This document shows, one piece after another, positions 7,162 through 12,259 of a stretch of 12,259 bases of DNA. Both the position numbers and the translations under genes were made by a program. The stretch is from JBDKTH01 sp964558295. GTDB lineage: Bacteria > Planctomycetota > Planctomycetia > Pirellulales > Thermoguttaceae. The stretch spans positions 1 through 12,259 of the forward strand of contig CAZLDQ010000175.1 in assembly GCA_964558295.1 (NCBI GenBank), in the 5' to 3' direction. Under the pieces are notes generated by a model. That model was not told where the DNA came from. It did no database searches and was given only the letters and a program-made list of their open reading frames with translations. How positions within the stretch are numbered: the first letter of the stretch is position 1; each line of letters starts with the position of its first letter.

Positions 7162-7957
7162 GGTCTGCTCCAGTTGGGGCCAGTTGATGCTGCATGGCCA
7201 GTCGGCAAAACTTTTCCAGGCCTTGCCACTGCGGCTTGCCCAAGTGGAAGACCAAGTGATCGCGCAGATAAACGAGACACTCCTCATAGGAAATGCCGAT
7301 CCGGGAGAATTCTTCCCGGGCGATCGATTCCAGACGCCCGAGGCCCGCGTCGCGAGCGGCGCCAAATAAGGAATCGAATCCAGCCACGTCCAGGTTTGGG
7401 CGGGCAATCCACATGGCGAACACAAACGGCAAGCCCATCCAACGGCACCACTGTTCGCCCAGATCCCAGACAAACTCAAAACGCTCCTTGGGCGGAACCA
7501 TTCCTCGGTCGCCGATCAGGACGATCGCATCAGCCCTGGTGTCACCAAGCGTGGCGCCGATCGGGAGCGGCTCCAGACGCGGCTCCAAACCAAAGCGTTC
7601 TTTGAGCAACACCCGGGCCATCGTGACACTGGTCCGTGACCCCTCATCCAGGGCCAGTGAACGGATCTTTTCGACTGAGACCCGACTGAAGAGCTTGACG
7701 CTCTTGACTGGTCCATTGCAAGAGATGCAAGCATCGGAGACGATGGTGCAGCCCGGATTGCGAAAGAACTCGATCGACGGGATAAGGGCCACATCAAGTT
7801 GCCCACTAGCCAAACCGTCAGCCAGCCGGCTGGGCAGGTCGACCGTAATTTCGGCATTCGGGGCGATCTCGGCCAAAGCCACGGTCAAGGGCTTCGCATT
7901 GAGGTATTGAACCGCCCCGATCCGCACTCGTCGATTCGAAGCATTTCGCCCAATCAC
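7133..7957 (-). CDS. mqnA: Chorismate dehydratase
   Basis: A 274-residue cytoplasmic enzyme converting chorismate to 3-[(1-carboxyvinyl)oxy]benzoate, the first futalosine-pathway step. Family landmarks are RIGAVQYLNAKPL (12-24), DVALIPSIEFF (55-65), SVKLFSR (86-92), LDEGSRTSVTMARVLL (103-118) and ADAIVLIGD (142-150). It has a periplasmic-binding-protein-like fold without an export signal. An in-frame ATG at 8035 would add 26 residues, but the GTG at 7957 is preferred: GGAG lies 6 bases before it, homology begins a few codons later, and the TATAAT box at 7989-7994 would start the transcript downstream of the ATG. It heads the minus-strand cluster and overlaps mqnC. Confidence 0.92.
   Translation of the reverse strand: MIGRNASNRRVRIGAVQYLNAKPLTVALAEIAPNAEITVDLPSRLADGLASGQLDVALIPSIEFFRNPGCTIVSDACISCNGPVKSVKLFSRVSVEKIRSLALDEGSRTSVTMARVLLKERFGLEPRLEPLPIGATLGDTRADAIVLIGDRGMVPPKERFEFVWDLGEQWCRWMGLPFVFAMWIARPNLDVAGFDSLFGAARDAGLGRLESIAREEFSRIGISYEECLVYLRDHLVFHLGKPQWQGLEKFCRLAMQHQLAPTGADRVVDDHEVA
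7168..7171 (-). promoter_or_regulatory. Ribosome-binding site of mqnC
   Basis: GGAG on the minus strand, inside the end of mqnA, followed by the 6-base spacer CAGACC and GTG. The same layout (GGAG, six bases ending in ACC, GTG) is used at mqnA, which supports both GTG starts. Confidence 0.65.
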
Positions 7958-7963
7958 GGTAGT

Positions 7964-7967
7964 CTCC
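7964..7967 (-). promoter_or_regulatory. Ribosome-binding site of mqnA
   Basis: GGAG, then the 6-base spacer ACTACC, then the GTG at 7957. It lies inside the short leader predicted from the TATAAT box and decides against the longer ATG start at 8035. Confidence 0.7.
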
Positions 7968-7988
7968 ACAGGGGCCACGAAACGTTCG

Positions 7989-8017
7989 ATTATAGAACAA
8001 CCTCTCCTGAACGAAAA
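7989..8017 (-). promoter_or_regulatory. Promoter of the mqnA-mqnC cluster
   Basis: Perfect -10 TATAAT at 7989-7994 on the minus strand. The hexamer 17 bases upstream is TTTTCG (8012-8017), a poor -35 box. Transcription would start near 7980-7983, giving a leader of about 25 bases before the GTG of mqnA. Confidence rests on the -10 match and its agreement with the start codon. Confidence 0.55.
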
Positions 8018-8134
8018 CGGGGGCCGAGGGATCATGCCACCTGCGTGGGTGGGCTGGGATTGCTCTGGTAGTCAGGGGGCAACCGTGGTCAGGCGGATTA
8101 TTCGACACGCCCCTCAGATCCGGACGGCAGTCGT

Positions 8135-8163
8135 TTGACGAAAAGAGGAGCCAAACCTAGGTT
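8135..8163 (+). promoter_or_regulatory. Promoter of the AAA+ ATPase gene
   Basis: -35 TTGACG (8135-8140, five of six consensus bases), a 17-base spacer, and TAGGTT (8158-8163, with the conserved first, second and last positions of a -10). It faces away from the mqnA promoter in the 268-base divergent gap. The -10 lies inside a perfect palindrome, which suggests repression. Confidence 0.45.
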
Positions 8164-8165
8164 TG
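8152..8165. promoter_or_regulatory. 14-base perfect palindrome, probable operator
   Basis: CAAACCTAGGTTTG is fully self-complementary. It covers the predicted -10 box of the AAA+ gene, 60 bases before its start codon. A second, overlapping dyad, GCCAAA (8150-8155) with TTTGGC (8167-8172), widens the symmetry. Position and symmetry fit a binding site for a dimeric regulator; which one is unknown. Confidence 0.5.
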
Positions 8166-8225
8166 CTTTGGCAAGCCACCTGATCCGGTTGGCAAACAGA
8201 CTTCAAGTGGTGTGGGGAAGGAGTT

Positions 8226-9716
8226 ATGACCAGAGCATCTGAGGAGAATCTGCTGGCGAGACTCGCAGGTCGAGGGAATGCTGAGGACGGAGCGGATCCG
8301 TGGTCGAAGCTAGCGGCCACCGAACCGGATCACGACCAGCCTGCCGAAAAGGACGACAAACTCGATGCCCTGCTCAACCGGATCAACCAACTGACAGGCA
8401 CCCCGGCCGCCGATGCAAAGGCGGCTCCTCCCGCGCCCGAGGAAGCCCACGACAAAAACACCTTCCTCCCAAGGGAACCGACGTCCTTCCGCGAAGCCCA
8501 ACTAACCGACAGCGAAGTGGAATCGCTGATTCTCAAATACCTTCTGGCACGGGGCGATGCCGCCGGCCGTGAGATCGCCGACCAGGTGAAATTGCCGTTC
8601 GTGCTCGTCGATGAGCTTCTGCGGAGGATCAAGAATGATCGGCTGGTCGTTCACAAAGGCTCAGCGCCGATGAACGACTACCAGTATGAGCTGACTGACC
8701 TCGGACGCGAACGGGCTATGCGCTACGCTGCGCATTGCACCTACTTTGGAGCGGCGCCAGTTGCCTTGCAGGAATATGTCGACAGCGTCCGCGCCCAGTC
8801 GATGGCCACCCAGCAGCCCACGCCCGAGGATCTCCTTCGGGCCTTCGAAGGGCTGCAGTTGAACAAGCGGATCCTCGATCGGCTTGGACCGGCCATGAAC
8901 TCCGGACGTGGCATGTTCCTCTACGGAGCCCCAGGAAATGGCAAGACGAGTATTGCCGAGCGCGTCACCCGGGCCTTCGGCAGGTACATTTGGATTCCGC
9001 GAGCGATCGGCGTTGACGGCGAGATCATCCGTCTCTTCGACCCGGTCAACCATGAGGAAGCCCCCTTGCCACCCGGCGATGGCCTATGGGATCAACGTAA
9101 GATCGACAAACGTTGGGTTCGGATTCGCCGACCGACGATTATCGCCGGCGGTGAATTGACGATGTCGGCCCTCGAAGTGACGATCAACACCTCTACGGGA
9201 ATCAGCGAGGCGCCGCTGCAGTTGAAGAGCAACTGCGGCACATTGGTCATCGATGACTTCGGCCGGCAGCGAATGAGCATCGTCGACCTGTTGAACCGCT
9301 GGATTGTGCCGCTGGAAATGCGGTACGATTTTCTCAATCTGCCCAACGGCAAGAAGATCCAAGTGCCATTCGACCAATTGATTATCTTCTCCACCAACCT
9401 GGAGCCGCGGGAACTGGTTGACGAAGCCTTTCTCCGGCGTATCCCGTACAAGATCGAGGTTCTCGATCCGTGTGAAGAGGAGTTTCGCGAGCTGTTCAAG
9501 ATGGTCGCCGAGAAGCTGGGGTTCGAATACCGTCAGGAACCGGTGGACTATCTGATTCGTGAGCACTATAAGAAGGCCAATCGTGCCTTCCGTTTCTGCC
9601 AGCCCCGCGACCTCTTGCTCCAGGTGCGCAACTACTGCGCCTATCACAAGCGTCCCCTGGAACTAACTAACGAGTACTTCGATCTGGCCGTGGAGAACTA
9701 CTTTGCCGTGATGTAA
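8226..9716 (+). CDS. AAA+ ATPase with N-terminal winged-helix-like region
   Basis: A 496-residue, probably cytoplasmic protein of unknown role. Residues 1-90 are charged and Pro/Ala-rich, probably disordered. Residues 91-165 (LTDSEVESLILKYLLARGD ... YELTDLGRERA) look like a winged-helix domain. An AAA+ module follows: Walker A GAPGNGKT (234-241), Walker B LVIDD (340-344), sensor-1 region IIFSTN (386-391), arginines AFLRRI (401-406) as possible finger, and a C-terminal helical lid with QPRD (459-462), possibly sensor 2. About 100 residues separate Walker A from Walker B, longer than usual, with a Trp/charged stretch (256-335) that may be an inserted element. No membrane span, protease or nuclease motif is seen. 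AAGGAG lies only 2 bases before the ATG. It stands alone, divergent from mqnA; a function in ATP-driven remodelling or DNA-linked regulation is only inference. Confidence 0.85.
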   Translation: MTRASEENLLARLAGRGNAEDGADPWSKLAATEPDHDQPAEKDDKLDALLNRINQLTGTPAADAKAAPPAPEEAHDKNTFLPREPTSFREAQLTDSEVESLILKYLLARGDAAGREIADQVKLPFVLVDELLRRIKNDRLVVHKGSAPMNDYQYELTDLGRERAMRYAAHCTYFGAAPVALQEYVDSVRAQSMATQQPTPEDLLRAFEGLQLNKRILDRLGPAMNSGRGMFLYGAPGNGKTSIAERVTRAFGRYIWIPRAIGVDGEIIRLFDPVNHEEAPLPPGDGLWDQRKIDKRWVRIRRPTIIAGGELTMSALEVTINTSTGISEAPLQLKSNCGTLVIDDFGRQRMSIVDLLNRWIVPLEMRYDFLNLPNGKKIQVPFDQLIIFSTNLEPRELVDEAFLRRIPYKIEVLDPCEEEFRELFKMVAEKLGFEYRQEPVDYLIREHYKKANRAFRFCQPRDLLLQVRNYCAYHKRPLELTNEYFDLAVENYFAVM

Positions 9717-9793
9717 CGTCGAACGTTACTCGCGTTTTCTTTCCTTTTCCGTTTTCCCAAGCCTGGGAGACGCGGTGAAGGGAATGATTCTGC

Positions 9794-9816
9794 CAGACAT
9801 CCATCGAAGATGTCTG
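9794..9816. repeat. Small hairpin downstream of the AAA+ gene
   Basis: CAGACATC and GATGTCTG form an 8-bp stem around the 7-base loop CATCGAA. GGAAT (9781-9785) and ATTCC (9822-9826) could extend it after an internal bulge. It lies 77 bases beyond the ATPase stop and has no T-tract, so it is a poor intrinsic terminator. Confidence 0.5.
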
Positions 9817-9941
9817 CACCTATTCCGGCAAGCCGACGCACGAATTGGCCGCTTCTGAGGGGGGCATAAGAGCGTGGCGAGGGACGATGGAGATTTGCCC
9901 CATGGCAACAGTGGACAGCCACACCCCCCGTTGGCAGTATT

Positions 9942-10018
9942 CCTCGACTGTCGGCACGGCGACCTGGGCTGACTTCCAGCCCCCTGCCCCGCGTAGGTCG
10001 CCGTGCCGGCAGCGGCGG
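9942..10018. repeat. MITE-like long inverted repeat
   Basis: Arms 9948-9965 and 9995-10012 are complementary at 17 of 18 positions (the odd one is a G-U pair in RNA). Weaker symmetry extends to about 24 bases, 9942-9965 and 9995-10018. The interior holds a second hairpin, GGGCTG/CAGCCC around ACTTC (9966-9982). The core CGGCACGGCGACCT paired with AGGTCGCCGTGCCG is perfect. It has no coding capacity. This could be a miniature inverted-repeat element, a REP-like repeat or a structured RNA; no clear target-site duplication is visible. Confidence 0.6.
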
Positions 10019-10097
10019 TTTGACTGGAGACTCGATTCTCACCTGCCCGAAGGATTCGACTCTCCTGGTCCATGCTGAGTATATGCGCCGAGTCCTG

Positions 10098-10133
10098 AGA
10101 ATCTGTCTCGAATTCTTGCGAATTCCAGATTCT
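10098..10133 (+). promoter_or_regulatory. Hairpin in the leader of the sigma-factor gene
   Basis: AGAATCTG (10098-10105) pairs with CAGATTCT (10126-10133). Inside, two GAATTC copies (10110-10115, 10120-10125) pair across the loop TTGC, leaving a 4-base bulge TCTC on the left. The result is a 14-bp two-part stem ending 44 bases before the start codon. It could be an RNA leader element or an operator. Confidence 0.5.
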
Positions 10134-10134
10134 A

Positions 10135-10161
10135 GGGTACCATAGGTGGAGAGGCGTACCC
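10135..10161 (+). promoter_or_regulatory. Second leader hairpin, next to the sigma-factor start
   Basis: GGGTAC (10135-10140) pairs with GTACCC (10156-10161) around a 15-base purine-rich loop that includes GGTGGAG. It directly follows the previous hairpin and ends 16 bases before the ATG. With only 6 bp its stability is modest. Confidence 0.35.
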
Positions 10162-10177
10162 CTTAGGTCTGGTTAGG

Positions 10178-10870
10178 ATGAATAGCGAAACTCAGGTAAC
10201 GCTGCTTGATCGACTGCGCGACGGTACTGACGCCCTGGTATGGGACGAGTTCTTCCAGCGCTATTGGCGGTTGATCTTTCACTTTGCTCGCCAACGCGGT
10301 TGCGCTGAACATTCGGCGGAAGAGATCGTCCAGGAAGTGATGTTGACGGTCTTCGAACAGCGGGAGGTCTTTTGCTATGATCCCTCGCGGGGACGATTTC
10401 GCGACTGGTTGCTCACTCTGGTGCGGAATCAGGTCGCCGAATATCGACGGCGGCCATCGCAACGGGTGCGGGGGCAGGGGGGAGACACCCAAGTCGAGCT
10501 TTCGCTGGCGGCCTCAGATGATGAATTGCCCGACGAAGTGTTGGAGGCCGCCTTTGAAGAGGCCGTTCTTCTCATGCTTTTGGATCGTGTGCGACAGGAA
10601 GTGAATCCCCGAACCTACCAGGCCTTCGAGTTGTTCACCTTACACGAATTGCCGGCGGCTGAGGTTGCGCGGATGACCAGCTTGACTCGCAATGCCGTTT
10701 ACCAGGCTCGCAAGAACATTGTGCGGCGGTTGGAAGAACTAGGAGCTGTTTTCCGGGATGAAGACCAGGCGAGTCAACGGCTTCGCGACGCAATGCGCTT
10801 GGCTCCTAGCGAGGCGGTTGAACGATCGGTGACTACGAGGACCCAGCTTACGAGACGAAGAGGGAACTGA
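10178..10870 (+). CDS. ECF-type RNA polymerase sigma factor
   Basis: A 230-residue sigma-70 family protein of the extracytoplasmic-function type. Sigma-2 spans about residues 22-92: FFQRYWRLIFHFARQRGC, then the region-2.2-like HSAEEIVQEVMLTVFEQ (polymerase-binding helix), then FRDWLLTLVRNQVAEYRRR (-10 recognition). An acidic linker (112-130, DDELPDEVLEAAFEEA) leads to sigma-4 (130-187), with the helix-turn-helix LPAAEVARMTSLTRNAVYQARKNIVRRL that reads the -35 element. A 40-residue tail beyond sigma-4, rich in Arg, Ser and Thr (SVTTRTQLTRRRGN), is unusual for a minimal ECF. No anti-sigma factor gene is adjacent; instead a Ser/Thr kinase follows 60 bases downstream, an arrangement known for kinase-controlled ECF groups. 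The ribosome-binding site is weak (AGG near 10165). Confidence 0.9.
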   Translation: MNSETQVTLLDRLRDGTDALVWDEFFQRYWRLIFHFARQRGCAEHSAEEIVQEVMLTVFEQREVFCYDPSRGRFRDWLLTLVRNQVAEYRRRPSQRVRGQGGDTQVELSLAASDDELPDEVLEAAFEEAVLLMLLDRVRQEVNPRTYQAFELFTLHELPAAEVARMTSLTRNAVYQARKNIVRRLEELGAVFRDEDQASQRLRDAMRLAPSEAVERSVTTRTQLTRRRGN

Positions 10871-10921
10871 AGGAATCCTGCCATCTTGCCGGGTGTCCGT
10901 CTTCTTTCTCGTCGCTTGTGT

Positions 10922-10926
10922 GGAGG
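10922..10926 (+). promoter_or_regulatory. Ribosome-binding site of the kinase gene
   Basis: GGAGG followed by CAAC and GTG at 10931. This decides the start in favour of GTG over the in-frame TTG at 10886, which would add 15 residues. Confidence 0.7.
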
Positions 10927-10930
10927 CAAC

Positions 10931-12163
10931 GTGAGCGATCATCCCACGCAGTCTTACTCGCCCGCCAGCACCACTGCGGAGATTCCGGATTTCGAACTGC
11001 TCCGGCCGATCGGGCAGGGCGGGTTCGGCCAGGTGTGGCTGGCGAGGAATCGTACGACCGACCAACTGCGGGCGGTGAAGCTGATTCCGTTGGGAGTCAC
11101 CGATCGGGCGGATCCCGCAGGACGCGAGTTGACGTCGCTCATCCGCCTGGAATCCGTCTCTCAGCAACGGCATCCGCATCTGGCGGCCATCCACCATGTC
11201 GGCCGGACACCCCATTATCTCTTCTATGTGATGGACTTGGCCGACGACATCTCTGGCCGACCGGGAACGGCTGACGACGCCTATCAGCCGGCCACGCTGG
11301 GAGGCCGTCTGCAACAGGGGCTTCTGCCGCCGGAAGACTGTCTCCGCTATGCCAAACAGTTGCTTTCCGCGCTGGCCTGCTTGCATCAGGCCGATATGGC
11401 CCATCGCGATGTAAAGCCGGCCAATTGCCTGTTCGTCGGTGGGCAACTGCAATTGGCCGATTTTGGCCTCTTGAGTCGAAACGACCGGGCCATCTCTCGT
11501 GTGGGAACTGAAAAGTATATGCCGCCCGACGGCCGGATGGATGCCCGGGCGGACGTCTATGCGGCAGGGCTCGTCATCTACGAAATGCTCACCGGCCTCC
11601 CGGTCGAGCGATTCCCTTCTTTGGGGGAGCAGGGGCCGGAAATTGGCCAAAACCCGCTCCTCAGCCTGCTGAACCAACTGGTGTTACGAGCCTGCGAGCC
11701 AAACCCCGATCATCGGTTCCAGGATGCCCGCGAAATGCTCAATGCCCTGGAAATGCCGTTGCCTCAAGCCGGAACGAAACCCGTCTGGTCACGTCGCGTC
11801 CTTCTGGCCATGGCTGCAACGTTCGGACTTACCGTCGTTCTTGCCGGAACCGGCTTCTGGCTTTCTGAACGCGACATGGTTTTGCCGGCGGGGGCCGAGA
11901 AGGCAGGAAGTGCATCAACCGTGGTCAAGGTCGACTTCCTTACCGAGCCGTGGGAGGCCACTATCTACATGGACGGCCAGTTGCTCGTTCAGCCGGATGG
12001 ACACCCTTACACGACGCCATGCACAGTCCCGACACTGCCGGCCGGAGTGCACCGCTTTGTTTTCCGGCATCCAACCCAAGTCGATCTCCACACAGAACCG
12101 ATCGATGTGCGGAAGAATCGTGAGATCGTTGCCCGTTGGGCAAATGATCCCTTGACGCAGTAG
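10931..12163 (+). CDS. Transmembrane Ser/Thr protein kinase with PEGA domain
   Basis: A 410-residue Hanks-type kinase. Kinase domain, about residues 21-275: glycine loop GQGGFG (28-33), ATP lysine K50 (AVKL), catalytic loop HRDVKPANCL (D160, K162, N165), DFG (177-179), then a short activation segment ending KYMPPDG where APE is expected, and ADVYAAGLVIYEMLTG (207-222). The catalytic residues are intact, so activity is likely. A single membrane span follows (about 289-311). Residues 332-405 form an extracytoplasmic PEGA-like domain (EATIYMDGQLL, LPAGVHRFVF, IDVRKNREIV), which may bind envelope components or partner proteins. The gene lies 60 bases after the sigma-factor gene on the same strand, so the two are probably co-transcribed and the kinase may control the sigma factor. 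Confidence 0.9.
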   Translation: MSDHPTQSYSPASTTAEIPDFELLRPIGQGGFGQVWLARNRTTDQLRAVKLIPLGVTDRADPAGRELTSLIRLESVSQQRHPHLAAIHHVGRTPHYLFYVMDLADDISGRPGTADDAYQPATLGGRLQQGLLPPEDCLRYAKQLLSALACLHQADMAHRDVKPANCLFVGGQLQLADFGLLSRNDRAISRVGTEKYMPPDGRMDARADVYAAGLVIYEMLTGLPVERFPSLGEQGPEIGQNPLLSLLNQLVLRACEPNPDHRFQDAREMLNALEMPLPQAGTKPVWSRRVLLAMAATFGLTVVLAGTGFWLSERDMVLPAGAEKAGSASTVVKVDFLTEPWEATIYMDGQLLVQPDGHPYTTPCTVPTLPAGVHRFVFRHPTQVDLHTEPIDVRKNREIVARWANDPLTQ

Positions 12164-12185
12164 ATGTCTGCGGCTGGATACTCCT

Positions 12186-12203
12186 GCCTTGAAACGGCAA
12201 GGC
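12186..12203 (+). terminator. Weak hairpin after the kinase gene
   Basis: GCCTTG and CAAGGC pair around AAACGG, 22 bases beyond the kinase stop codon. No T-tract follows, so intrinsic termination is doubtful. Confidence 0.3.
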
Positions 12204-12225
12204 CTAGCAGCCCGTTGAAAAAGTC
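12204..12225. mobile_element. Possible insertion-sequence end at the right edge
   Basis: The stretch containing AGCAGCCCGTTGAAAAAG resembles terminal repeats I associate with insertion sequences in diverse bacteria. The matching end and any transposase would lie outside the window, so the call rests on motif memory only. It begins immediately after the hairpin behind the kinase gene. Confidence 0.3.
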
Positions 12226-12259
12226 CGCTAAGCCGACCTTCCCAACGTAGGAGGCTGGC

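Larger units (their letters stand above)
9717..10177. other. 461-base gene-free stretch rich in hairpins
   Basis: No frame here looks like a real protein: the open frames are short, lack ribosome-binding sites and overlap strong inverted repeats. Contents in order: a T-rich pyrimidine tract (about 9731-9757) after the ATPase gene without a stem, a small hairpin (9794-9816), a MITE-like long inverted repeat (9942-10018), and two hairpins (10098-10161) directly upstream of the sigma-factor gene. A TATATG near 10080 is a possible -10 for that gene, without a well-spaced -35. Confidence 0.7.

Noticed and set aside
7162..7479. A 106-residue N-terminal extension of MqnC in the open frame up to 7479.
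   Set aside because: It lies wholly inside mqnA in another frame, is rich in Trp, Ser and Cys, and the GTG at 7161 has a proper ribosome-binding site.
9942..10018. A CRISPR repeat or an intrinsic terminator.
   Set aside because: There is no series of regularly spaced repeats, and no T-tract follows either arm.
9698..10078. Three open frames of about 77-115 codons in the gap before the sigma gene.
   Set aside because: They run through the long inverted repeat, have Arg/Pro-rich products and lack ribosome-binding sites.
10739..11677. A 312-codon minus-strand open frame opposite the kinase.
   Set aside because: It mirrors the sigma/kinase coding region, has no recognisable motif, and the plus-strand kinase motifs are complete.

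Overview
The window looks like chromosomal DNA of a GC-rich member of the Planctomycetota, probably close to Pirellulales. The phylum is inferred from three things: a BBP7-type outer-membrane barrel protein, an ABC-2 permease fused to a CPBP intramembrane protease, and an ECF sigma factor paired with a Ser/Thr kinase carrying a PEGA domain. No ribosomal RNA gene is present, so finer placement is not possible.

Left part (54-1316, minus strand): one exported beta-barrel protein gene with a strong Shine-Dalgarno sequence and a clear rho-independent terminator.

Central part (1581-7957, minus strand, transcribed right to left): mqnA, mqnC, ABC ATPase, ABC permease/CPBP fusion, amidohydrolase. MqnA (chorismate dehydratase) and MqnC (dehypoxanthine futalosine cyclase) are two steps of the futalosine route to menaquinone. 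The amidohydrolase is a good candidate for the aminodeoxyfutalosine deaminase step, but this is inference. MqnE, MqnB and the late steps are not in the window. Between these lies a NatAB-like exporter unit. A TATAAT box just upstream of a GTG codon, with a GGAG ribosome-binding site, fixes the mqnA start, and mqnC overlaps mqnA by 29 bases with a nearly identical start signal. A 19-base near-perfect palindrome separates mqnC from the ABC genes.

Right part (8226-12163, plus strand): an AAA+ ATPase with an N-terminal winged-helix-like region, divergent from mqnA, with a 14-base perfect palindrome over its predicted -10 box. A 461-base gene-free stretch follows that holds a MITE-like long inverted repeat and other hairpins. 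Last comes an ECF sigma factor followed by a transmembrane Ser/Thr kinase with a C-terminal PEGA domain, a likely signalling pair. The last ~60 bases contain a motif resembling the end of a transposable element.

No unmistakably new system is visible. The best candidates for undescribed biology are the palindrome-controlled AAA+ protein, the sigma/kinase pair with its structured leader, and the combination of menaquinone genes with the ABC/protease fusion.
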